Assembly: GCA_029204225.1 (NCBI GenBank)
Contig: CM055102.1
Coordinates: 6,740,320 to 6,804,319 of the forward strand
Source of the DNA: Diphasiastrum complanatum
Taxonomy: Eukaryota; Streptophyta; Lycopodiopsida; Lycopodiales; Lycopodiaceae
Length of the DNA: 64,000 bases
Direction of reading: 5' to 3'
This document shows, piece after piece, positions 10,523 through 21,000 of this stretch. The number at the start of each line of letters is the position of its first letter. Position 1 is the first letter of the stretch. Both the position numbers and the translations under genes were made by a program. The notes beneath the pieces are model-generated. The model was given only the letters and a program-made list of their open reading frames with translations. It was not told the origin of the DNA and made no database searches.

Positions 10523-11395
10523 ATGCAGGAAACGAATTCAAGTGAATTTGATGATTTTTCATCAAGATCATCAGAGGATGAACCAGAAGTGCAATTTGAC
10601 GAGGAAAAGCAGTTACCAATGATGGAAAAGCCTATTCAACAAATGGATCAGCCAACTTCATCAACAACTCTTGATTCCCCATTGAATTCACAGGAAATGG
10701 ACAATCAACATTTATGTAGTGTTATGGAATGTACACAAGATCGACAACATAAATGTAATTTCCAATTTAGATTGACCCAAAAACTTTCAGTTGTGAATAC
10801 AATGTCAATGCAAGGACATCGCAAATCAGTTGGTGATAATAATGAAGACGATGCAGAGGATTATGAGGACAATATTTATGTTTTCAATATTGATCTTCAA
10901 TTGAGTAGTACAAGGGCCAATTTAGGCAAAGAAGTTGTCAATGAGGCAAATCACTCAAGGAACCTATCTTCCTTGAGATCACCAAAATTATCACATCACA
11001 TTCAACCAGAAAACTTGTTTGAAACATCTTGTGAAATGGGATTAACGAACAAGGATACAACTGATCTATATGAATGTTTCACATTCAGTATAGAGTGCAC
11101 AACAAAATGTGATGAAACTTGTATTATACAAGCTAGAAATTGTTCTAACTGTAAGATGGGACAAACAATCAAAGATCCATTATATCACAATTTCCAGTTT
11201 GTGATTCAAAATATTGGAGATATCAATATTTTTGAACATGATGGCGTAATCTACAAACGATTTTTTGTAAAGACTTTGAGTGAAAGAGATATCCTCACTC
11301 TTTGCAAGCATCTCATTAATAGCCCTATTCCTAGAACCAAATGCAATAAATCAGCAACTATCCATATCTTAATAGATTTATCTATCTCCTATTAA
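10523..11395 (+). CDS. Unrecognised acidic protein with C-terminal Cys-rich domain
   Basis: 290 residues in the same phase as the preceding frame. The first 130 residues are acidic and Ser/Gln-rich (SSEDEPEVQFDEEKQ, DDAEDYEDN). The last 110 look folded: a Cys cluster (ECFTFSIECTTKCDETC, then CSNCK) precedes a hydrophobic segment with NFQFVIQN, YKRFFVKTLSERDIL and a further pair of Cys. No catalytic motif is evident and I cannot place it in a known family. It may be an old transposable-element protein or a fragment of a host gene. With no detectable introns and one stop upstream, I treat its activity as doubtful. Confidence 0.4.
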   Translation: MQETNSSEFDDFSSRSSEDEPEVQFDEEKQLPMMEKPIQQMDQPTSSTTLDSPLNSQEMDNQHLCSVMECTQDRQHKCNFQFRLTQKLSVVNTMSMQGHRKSVGDNNEDDAEDYEDNIYVFNIDLQLSSTRANLGKEVVNEANHSRNLSSLRSPKLSHHIQPENLFETSCEMGLTNKDTTDLYECFTFSIECTTKCDETCIIQARNCSNCKMGQTIKDPLYHNFQFVIQNIGDINIFEHDGVIYKRFFVKTLSERDILTLCKHLINSPIPRTKCNKSATIHILIDLSISY

Positions 11396-13199
11396 TCTGG
11401 AGATATAGACTGAACTTTGCACACAAGCACTTATAGACTACAATCTGTAAGGTAAGCAAATTCCTCATAAGTAAACAATTACTTAATGAAAATGCCTATG
11501 AGATCCACACAATCTCAAGTATGTGCTGAAGTAAAGAAATTTAGAGTTCAACCAACATATCTAAATTCTTGACTCACCAATTGTTCAAGAATTACTCACT
11601 ATCTTAAGAATCCTCACAATTCCTTATAATCTTCAACTGACCTTTAAGTATCAAATTATGATCTATCAATCATAAACATTTAGAATCTTATGATTCGTTA
11701 ATCATAATTTATATGATTCCAAACCATACTTAATCATTGAAAGATACTGGAGTATATGTACAACATACAACTCAAGAAATATACGAATCATTCTGAAATC
11801 TTTTCCACAAGGAAAAAAATACTGGATTTCAAGAATATTCTTCCAAACTGATTCTTAATCAGATTATGAGTTCCAAATTCTACAATCAACCAAGTAAGGA
11901 CCATTACAACATTCGTCTTTAACAACTTTATACAATCACCTAGAACAACTTCTAGAGATTACAAAGTTCTACTGAATTCCAACTAAATTCAGTTTACCAT
12001 TCTTGGAACCATTAGGATCCGGTATCCAACTGGGCTCACAAGGATACTATCACTAATGAATCAAGTTTATTCCTCAACTGAGAAATACTCATCCAAGAAT
12101 TCAGTATCCTACGCACACAATTCCTTGATGAATCCAAATGACTCATAAATTATGTGTCTTACAAGTGATACACACAAAACAAATAGTTTTTGGTGAATTC
12201 TCTTCACATTGTCCGTTTTACCAATTAACTTCACAGAGGCGTAAATCAACTACTCATGTTAATTGCTCATGATTTAGAAATCCTAAATGTCTAGGTGCAG
12301 ATCTTAGTTGTACTGTACAACACCACATTTAGATCCATATCCAAATCACTTTTAAGTTAACCTATAGATCTATCAGAACAGATCTGTTAACTTTGCAAGT
12401 AATTGTCAACCACAATACTTGATCATATGTCTATGTTCAACGACTAGGTTAAGTGCACCAGATAACCTTAGTAACCATAAATTCATAGTAGATCTAAACA
12501 AGATCAATCGTGCACATATGAGAAAAATCTCACTATGACCCAGTACATAAACACATGTGTCCATATCTAGCAGATTTTTCCAAAATTCGCATATGTTACT
12601 CACATATCTTCATTAAGAATCTTGTAACTCAGCTAAGATTCTATTTCTCTTGAGTAAATAGCATATCTGGGAAATCTCTGAAGTGAATAACTCCACATCA
12701 CAAGTATTCCAACCATCAAACTTTTATCAACAAAATTCCTTCAATCAATCAACCTACTTCAGATCTTAGTGCACAACTAGGATTAGGTTGACTTATACAG
12801 ACATCTTTGGACAACAGTTTCATATTAAAGCTTTATTCCACTAATCCAATCCATAACTAAATGGCACTTGGTATCCAATCAGTGAATCTTATTTTAATCT
12901 TTACCACTACTTCCCATATTCATGAATATCTCACAGCTCAAAACTCCCAAAACTACTCTAGTTTCAGATTATTCAAAATAATTACTAGAAATTTTCTCTA
13001 TTCCACTGGATAGTTCCACCATTGCACACAAACTGGATTTCACAAAAGAAATCTATGCAACTGGTGAATCCCATGAAAGTCTTATTCCTATCATTTTCTT
13101 CTCCCCCTTTTAAAAAAATTCCATAATTTCAATTGAATAGCTCTCAGGAGACAACGTATAAGATATCAAAGATTCGAAAAAGACAGTAGTGAGTATCCA
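11396..13199. other. No gene seen
   Basis: AT-rich sequence (many CACA/TTCC/AATC words) with stops in all frames. The only minus-strand frame of note (12406-12603) has no recognisable features. Probably decayed mobile DNA. Confidence 0.5.
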
Positions 13200-13877
13200 A
13201 TACTATTACAAACCGGACTTTTTCCACAAGCGAAAGACTGTGCAATGCAAATGGGTATACAAGTTGAAGTATGGACCGAATGGAAACATTTTTTGAGGTA
13301 CAAAACTAGACTTGTAGCGAAGGGTTTCTCTCAGAAGTATGGCATCGACTATATTGAGACCTTCTCTTTAGTCGTGAAACATGCGTCCTTGCGCCTACTG
13401 TTTGCATATGCAACTGCATACGACTTCAGGATTCACATAGTCGATGAGAAGACAGCGTTCTTACATGGCGAATTAGACGAAGAAGTCTACATGGACCAAC
13501 CTCCAAGTTACATCTGTGAATTGCTTCCGACTTATGTTTGCCGAATGCACAAAAGTATCTATGGATTGAAGCAATCCGCGCACGCGAAGACTAAAGCTTG
13601 GAGGACTAAAGGAAACCCGAAGATGAAGATCAAATGTTTGTGGACTGAAGGCCACCCGAACGCAAAGATAAAATCTTCGTGGACCCAAAGAAGCTCAATG
13701 GCAAAGCCGAAGGCCAAAGAAAACACGAAGGACGAAGAAGATACAAAGACTCTTCACACTCAAAGTACAAACAAGATCAAAGAAAATACCAGGAGGAGTA
13801 CCACCTCCACAAACGATGACGACATCAATCTGGATACCATTAGAACGTGCTTAATTAGTCGTTTGTTGTACTTTTAG
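13200..13877 (+). pseudogene. Copia reverse transcriptase fragment with unrelated Lys-rich tail
   Basis: Two plus-strand frames joined by a shift near 13295 give the start of copia RT: VQCKWVYKLKYGPNG, then RLVAKGFSQKYGIDY, TFSLVVKHASLRLL, AFLHGELDEEVYMDQPP and SIYGLKQS. The catalytic YVDD part is absent. After GLKQS, at about 13585, the open frame continues for about 95 residues of Lys/Trp/Thr-rich sequence (for example WTEGHPNAKIKSSWTQ) unrelated to RT and ends at 13877. It is a truncated element joined to other sequence. Confidence 0.8.
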
Positions 13878-13890
13878 TTTCTTTCCTAAG

Positions 13891-14091
13891 CTCTATTATG
13901 GCGGACTCCCAACTAATAGAGTTAGAAATGATCCTAGAGGTCATTGTATAGGGTAAGTACGAGTAAGATCCACTCAAATTATAGTTCTCTATTGGTTATC
14001 TAGATCTCTTCTAAGGCAGTCTCCCTACTAGAAGTTGTAACAAATTAGAAATGACATACTAAGTTCACTATGGTGGTCTCCCAACTAGTGA
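13891..14091. other. Three hairpins with a conserved 15-nt loop and covarying stems
   Basis: Hairpin 1 is at 13891-13921 (arms CTCTATTA/TAATAGAG), hairpin 2 at 14008-14034 (CTTCTA/TAGAAG) and hairpin 3 at 14065-14091 (TCACTA/TAGTGA). Each encloses exactly 15 nt, TGGCGGACTCCCAAC, AGGCAGTCTCCCTAC and TGGTGGTCTCCCAAC respectively. Stem sequences differ while pairing is kept, and the loop is conserved. This is the pattern expected for a selected nucleic-acid structure, though chance similarity of diverged repeats is possible. Confidence 0.6.
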
Positions 14092-14647
14092 TTTCCTACT
14101 TAAGAAATAATCAACACTAATTGACTCCACTAAGGGAATAGATGACAAGGTGAGAGAGAGAGAAAATAATCCCATAAATACATTCACCATAAAACATAAA
14201 CCAATGGGAAAGCCTAGTGGGGCTCAAGCACCTACCACAAGGTATTCTATCACCAATGGTGAACACAAGTAAGCAAAACAAGATTACACAAAAAGTGTTT
14301 CTATTAATCCAATAGCTTGTACAAGTGTTGGTGGAGGCCCAAATCCACTCCCATATATGGAAAGAGTGGTGGGCCTAAGCTTAAACATGCTTATGGGACT
14401 AAGTCCAAACTTCAAGCTAATTAACTTGTGCACTTACACTAACTTAGAATTGAACTTAACTTGAACTTAGGAATTAAATCTTAAACTTAGACTTTCTAAG
14501 TTGAACCATTACAAATGATTGTTTGTCATAGTTAAACTTAAATAGTAAAAGGTCTAAGCATAAGGTTTTCCTAATCTGAATTACTTGTGGGCTTACAAAA
14601 ACACATGCCACAATAATTCCTATGTTGGGCTAACATAAGGGACAACA
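14092..14647 (-). mobile_element. LTR-like sequence following ORF family copy 1
   Basis: On the minus strand, a purine tract AAGAGGGGGA (14651-14660) is followed by CAA and then TGTTGTCCC starting at 14647, which is how a polypurine tract and the start of a 3' LTR look. The sequence to the left is non-coding with repeated CTTAAGTTTA-like words. The far LTR edge is not resolved; it may extend to or beyond the hairpins. Confidence 0.4.
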
Positions 14648-14659
14648 TTGTCCCCCTCT

Positions 14660-15250
14660 TTATTGGATTGGCGGTCCCACGCCAATGGCAACTACTCTTT
14701 GTTGGGCTGTGTCGTCGTAGGTCTCCTTGTTGAAAGTGACTCTGATGGCATGCAGCTCTTTGCCAACGTGCTCCAACATTTGCCACCGTAGCTTGTTCAC
14801 AAAGGGCCGCGAGCCATAATAGTGGAGCATGTTCTGGAGGAAGCCATGCGTTTGCCAAATTTCCATCATGTCGACATGTAGGGCGCTTGTCATGGCCGCA
14901 CGGTAATAAAGTCGGGCCATGTTGAGGTGATCCATCTAGGTGACCAAGGGCTTATTGATGTCCAACAGAATGGGTGGTAATGAGTGATCCCAATGAGTGG
15001 CCAAGGGTGCCAAGAAGGCGATAAGGCCGCAATTGTCAACGAAATGGTGCACATCCTTGTCTGAACACTGATGGTACCGCTTGTAAAATTGGCTACAATT
15101 TGAAATTAGATTGCGGGCCGAATCTTTTGTTTGTACATACTCTGTCAGTATAGGCCAATAGATTTTGTTGGCCGTGAACTCTGGTGTGAAAGGTTCACGC
15201 CTTTTGAGGGGGCAATATTCTGGTTGACCCGCAAATAAGTTGGCGCGCTG
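14660..15250 (-). pseudogene. Unclassified ORF family, copy 1 (YYRAA domain)
   Basis: The minus-strand frame reads YLRVNQEYCPLKRREPF near 15240, YWPILTEYV near 15150, LPPILLDINKPLV near 14960, an in-frame TAG, then MARLYYRAAMTSALH near 14905 and a C-terminus ending VGPPIQ with TAA at 14660-14662. The same ordered words recur in copies 2-4. The stop codon runs directly into the purine tract of an adjoining LTR-like sequence, so I infer the protein is encoded by an LTR retrotransposon, just upstream of its 3' LTR. The N-terminal part is missing or decayed. Function unknown. Confidence 0.6.
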
Positions 15251-15469
15251 AGGTAGCGTAAGTATGCCAACTTATTTGCAAAAAACATTGCCTGTCACCA
15301 AGTTGGTTGTGGCTGTAAGGCTTGCACTTTTGCTTTATGGGTGCGGCACAACTTGAGATCGGGCAAGGTAAACCCGTCGCGCTCTTTATCTTGAGGATAC
15401 TTTGCCTTGAACTTCATGGATTTTAACATGTCCCGACTTGGATTTTGGGATGTCACTCGATGTTGTTCA

Positions 15470-16305
15470 TGTTAGATTTCTTATGCTCAGCCTTAAACAA
15501 ATCGTTCAAGTAATGAGCATCCTAAAAACCGAAGGCCGACTACATGTTTCGGACCTTCACATTCTTCCCTTTGAGATTTTTTGTGCCTTAAACGTTTTTA
15601 AGACATCTTTCGCCTTTTTCACACCTTCGCAAAAAACGCGACACAGTGGCCAGAATGTCTTGGAATCCATCTCAGGACCACCTTCCCCTTTTTCGCCTTT
15701 TTTGCGACTTCACGAAAAATGTGACACAGTGGCCAGAATGCCTTGGAATCCATTTCAGGACCACCTTCGTCTTTTTCGAATTTTTCCTGCCTTCGCTCTA
15801 GAGGCACCTTCGGGATTTACATACCTTCAGTCTAAGGGCGCCTTCGGGTTTTTCCAATAGTGACAGCAGATCGACGTCGCCAAACTTATCATCAACCCTA
15901 AAAATAGCTGGACCGCTAAATATCCCAAGAGTAGTTACCCACTTTGTACATATACAAAGATTGGCGTAAATAGCATTCAATGCTTGTAAGATGTTTTTTG
16001 AAGACACTTGTAAATATATACTACTAGCTGAATCAAGCAATGTAAGTGTTCTTTTTCGATCAGAGTTATCGGTAGTCAGCGTCATCACGCTCGGCAAGCT
16101 GAAGTTAATACTTCAAGCCATTGTACTCACTATTGATATTAATCAGAGTGCAATTTTTGTCTCACTATTGTATTGTTCATTTGAGCAATTTGTATGAATC
16201 AGTCTTCTTGAATATTTCTGCTACTAATTGTTGTGTTTTTGTTCCTACATGCCTACGCTCAAAGCTTCGAGCTTCTGTTGTCGGTCATCCCCACATCTTA
16301 CGACA
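15470..16305 (+). mobile_element. LTR of the copia C family (copy C')
   Basis: Begins TGTTAGATTTCTTATGCTCA and ends TTACGACA against a primer-binding site. The opening 70 bp match, in inverse orientation, the LTR at 48276-49471. It holds short repeats around GACACAGTGGCCAGAATG and CGCCTTTTTC. At 836 bp it is 360 bp shorter than copy C, mainly through fewer internal repeats. A TATA-like AAATATATA is near 16012. The interior is lost soon after the primer site, leaving a near-solo LTR. Confidence 0.85.
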
Positions 16306-16317
16306 TGGTGTCAGAGC
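16306..16317 (+). other. Primer-binding site of copy C'
   Basis: TGGTGTCAGAGC, one change from the usual initiator tRNA-Met site, abutting the LTR end. Only about 30 bp of interior follow before unrelated sequence. Confidence 0.75.
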
Positions 16318-16895
16318 AGACATTTCAGTAATCTACATTCCACAGGGGGAGCTCTTTATTTTATGCAGTCCCTGTGCATAAAATATTACATAATTTTGTT
16401 GGTAAGAAATCTAACAACATTATGTAATGTGATCCTAGTCTTGGAAATTATTTTAGAAAATTACAAAACCTAAATAAGCACTTAACAAAGTACATCAATT
16501 GGGAAAATCACAATTTAGAGTAAACTTTAACTAATCACAATAGGGTAGCACCATAAATTAGTCAAAATGTATATGAGAAATAATATGTCCAAAAACTTAC
16601 ATACACCCAAGCTCAGCAAAAAAGTATAAATAAGGTGAAGGTGAAGTGAGAAAGTGTCTATCACTCTCTCACTTCACCTCCACCCTTGGATCACCATCTT
16701 ATTGCAATAGGTAGGAAAAGCTTGTGCTAAAAGTGAAGGCTAAATAAGGCAAGGCTTTGTGGCTTGCCACACTCACTTGTTTATTTATGATTTTTTATCA
16801 TTTCAATGACTTCCTTAAGGCAAAGCTTCTCATGATCTATCTATCAATCACCTTGTTTTTTATGTTTTAACCTTTTTTTTTTGTTTTTTTCAAAG

Positions 16896-16927
<32 letters not shown>

Positions 16928-18083
16928 GCGCTGACCATTCTAAAGAGCATCTACTATCCAAAACACAATTGCACTATATAGTACCATTCCACAGAGCATC
17001 TACTATCCATAACACAATTGCAGCGACACAGGTTTCACTACAACTATGATATGTGTGTGTGTGTGTGTGTATCAATGTTGCAACGGATGGCAATCCACTG
17101 AAAAATCGTTCTGAAACGTTAGCAATCCACAAGTTGCATTTTTCTTTTCTTGGCAGAAAAAAGACCAGTGGCTAAATTATTTTTTTTGATAGTTTATTTA
17201 GTGCTAGATGAACTTGGAAATCATCAATGAACGCTTCAAAAGAACGACATATTGATAAATTGAAAAGAGGCAAAAATGACATTGCATAGAGGCTAGAGCC
17301 ATATTGATCTGATTAATTATAGAGTGAGATATTGCTGGCAATTTATAATTTACTCATATTTTGTTCAGCACATTGAGTTGACTCATTTTTGTCACAAGCT
17401 CTAAGATGGGTGCTTATGCTTCATTATTATGGTCGCTTTGATGTCGTTCAATACGAGTCCATGTGATTTCATTTACATAATACAACAGAGAAAGAAAATA
17501 CTTTGTTCATGGCATCAACTCGTGCTTTTATCACCACAAATATTGTTGCAGAAAACATTGAAATGATATATCTGCATAACGTTTTCAGGAACACAATCAA
17601 ATCTCTATGTTCAATTTAAGAAGCTCAGTCAAATCCAAATGTTTTGAACCCTTAATTGCACAGCCATCTCCAAAAATGCATGAATTCCTTTTTGAGTAAC
17701 TTAATTGCCAAAGAAGGATATAAAACAAACATAAAGAAGCTCCAATCCACGAACAATTTCATCCCCTTAATAAATATTACAAAGGCAACAAATTACAACC
17801 AGAAAAGGTCCACATTTTATACAATAAAAAGGAGATGATGAATCGAGAATGCATTAAACAAACACCTGTGCATCAGTGGCTTTCTGGCCTGCTTATGATA
17901 GCCATATAGCAACCAATAATCAGACAATCTCTCTACAACAAAATATGTTACATCGCTAAATAGTAAAAAAATAATCGTCAACTGGCTGAACGTGTCTCAA
18001 ATAATCATGTCTCCCAATTATCAGATAATGCTGGGAGCAACAGCTGGATCCTAAAGCTGAGTAAGGTAGGTAGTGCACAACAG
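16318..18083. other. No gene seen; region downstream of RER1
   Basis: AT-rich DNA containing an imperfect inverted repeat near 16345-16430, microsatellites at 16893-17072, and the presumed 3' UTR and downstream flank of the minus-strand RER1 gene. The stop codon of RER1 lies at 18084-18086. Confidence 0.5.
16893..17072. repeat. CA/TA and GT microsatellites enclosing a tandem duplication
   Basis: A (CA)n(TA)n run at about 16893-16926 and a (TG)n run at about 17051-17072 are in inverse orientation and could pair as a stem. Between them a unit of about 50 bp containing AGAGCATCTACTATCC is present twice with a few differences. Confidence 0.7.
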
Positions 18084-21000
18084 CTAATCTCTATATCCAC
18101 TCATGTTAGCTGCAGGCTTCTTCTTCCCCTCATAGCGCTGCAGGGGACAACACGACAAATCACTTGAAATGTTGACCAAAACGTTATTCAAAAGCAGCTG
18201 TAATTAGCCTAAAGTCTTTTATTTATTAGACTTCTCCAGACTTAAAGGCGAGTAACATTATAAAAAACAATAATGTAAAGACTAACAGTGGCAAGTATGA
18301 AATAAATACTGCTATTTACCTGCTTTCCAAATGAAAACGGAATGTATTTGTACTTGATCATGTGTTTGATTTGTCTGTTCATTGTAAGTGTAAAAAGTAC
18401 AACCCAATAAAGTAAGAGAATTGGCCAGAATACTGGTACGTCGAATATTGAGAAAAATGTCAACACAAAAGCAACACAGAATGCTTTTGTGAAAGCGTAC
18501 CTGCAAACAAACAAGTAAAAATGGACTTACTAATGAGAAAATTCATGCTTGATGGAAATTTTGATAACATTCCTCTCTTGCCACATAAGCTTCAAAAGAA
18601 GTTCAGTCTTTTATTGAAAGCATTACATCATAATGATACCATATAAGTAACCTGTGTTGGCTCACTGTTATGTATCAGACACCTATATTCTCACTGTCCT
18701 TCTGAGCTGCAAAGCCATCATTTGTATGAAAGATACCAAACCTCAAACAAAATAGCTATAAGTCTCAAAACTTAGACATGCCAGCACCTTCTGAACATGA
18801 ATTGCCTTCCACAGTTTGAAGCAAAGAACTAATCTCGGGACAGTATCTTCACAAACAAGAAAGAACACCACACATTGTCAACTTGTGTTGGTAAACATAG
18901 CACAAATGTTGAACTTTCAACATTCGAATACATCAATGGATATGAGTTGACGAGACAAATTGTGAGTGAAAATAGCTCCATGTCAAGTTTGCAATACTTA
19001 GGCTTCTCAATGGCTAGCCACGAGTCATCATCAGATGCAACACGAAAGACATTCCAACCACAGAGAAGACACTATCCATTTGAAAAGGCCTCATACAGCA
19101 AATAGATTCTTGCTGTGCACAACTCTTTAAATTCTGTCAGGAAACAAGCTGGAATATCAACCACCAGATCATCATGCATAAACCACGATAGGAAACTATA
19201 CAAGCTTCATGAAAAAGGGTCAGGTCCTGGACATAATAGCTACTCCGATTCTGCACGCTTGTAAACTCCTTATGCATCCTCAAACCTGAATTTTCATTCT
19301 TCAATAAGAAACGAATTACGAGTAGGCAAAAGGCAAACCGAGCCATCATGCAGACCGGCGCTAGAAGAACAAAGCTAAGTACTCATATGACGGCCAAGTT
19401 TTTCATTCACCTAAAATGCTTGTAAAACACATCATGTGCCATCGTATCAACTTCCTCAAACCCGGCATTAGCAACTTGAACAGAGTAAATTATGTTTGCC
19501 ATGCAGCTTTCCCAACATCTCTGAAAGTCATTCTCCATAGTGGCTGTGCATCAGTTTGGACTGACATCCTTGAAGTCTGGGCAGTACAATTTGGAGGGCC
19601 ACCGAAGTCCGGGCCTTCTTGGGTCCACACAAATTTGAGCCGAGTCATTTAAAGACTTACAAAAACTTTTGACTTCTTTTATCATAGCTTGCTAAGTTTT
19701 GGATAAGCAGTTGGAACACAGTAATAATAGCATTTCAAACTTGCTTTCCTTACGAATAAGAAAGATTAGGAGATAAAAAAGATCAATTATGACATTTCTA
19801 TGGAACTTAATAAAGAACATTGATTGGGGACCCACAAAATTGGTGTTGAATGTTTACCACCTACATAGACTCTCATGTTCACTTATGGGGGAAGGGCCCC
19901 AGCGGCCCTTCTGCTGGGGAAGCCCTCCACCAAGGGTAGATAGCCTGACGCGGAAGTGCCGCAGACAGCACCCTTCCAATAAGCGAAATTACTCCAAGGT
20001 TTCCACCAGATTCTATCACAAAAGATGTGTATCATTGGACTGCTGGCAAATTAGAGAGCCTTCAAGACAAAAAGTCCACCCCGTTGGACAAACCTTCTAG
20101 ATGGAAGATTTATTATAATGACACCCCCATGTTGTGGTAGGTGAGGAGTAAAATACAAAGAGAAACCAAGGAGTTGATAGAAAGTTACAAAGTATAGCAG
20201 CAGCTCAAAATAAATCAAATGTTCTAGTAGCTCTAGTGCCAATGAGAAGAGTTACCACAAAACTTGAGAACCCCAGTGAGAAAAACATTAAAAGTTCCCC
20301 TCAGCTCTACCAGACGCTTTCCTTCTCCCTCCACACCTGAAGCACACAGAATTGTGTGCCCCTTCTCCATGCCCACCCACTTTTATAGGAGGGATGGAAT
20401 AGAAAGGAGTATAGGGTCAGGTCTTCAAATCCTCTCAGTGGTGCACGCAGCATCCCTAACTCCCAGTGCATGGTCAAATTTGGGAAATAGCGTCTTGTTT
20501 CACCTGCAAGGATACTATCATCCCAAAGCTCTCAATCTCCTCTTTTCTGTTGAACTCTGGCATGCTCCAGTCTAATTAATATTCATGCCTCCTTTTGGTC
20601 CCAAAATGTGTTGAGCATTGTTTTTAGTGCTTAACTTTCTTATCACAGTACCTATCATGGTTCCTTAGGTGATGAAAGCCTAATTACATTTAAGCAATAC
20701 TAGTACTACATTCGATTGAGTTATTCAAAAGTAAACTGAACATTTGTCTACTTCGAGCAGTTAGTGCATTTAACATACTTGTAGTCATACATCAAGTAGA
20801 CAATACATTCATTTACCCTACCTAGTTAGTCAATACATTCGACTACTCTAAGCGATTGATTCATTCGATTGCTTAACAGCCATGGTGGTAAGTTGGCCAG
20901 CTACATACATGTAAATTATATACTTACATGGTAAGCTATTTGATATTGCATGCACACAATTTATCAAACGTCAAACGACAAATCAACTATATGGAAATAA

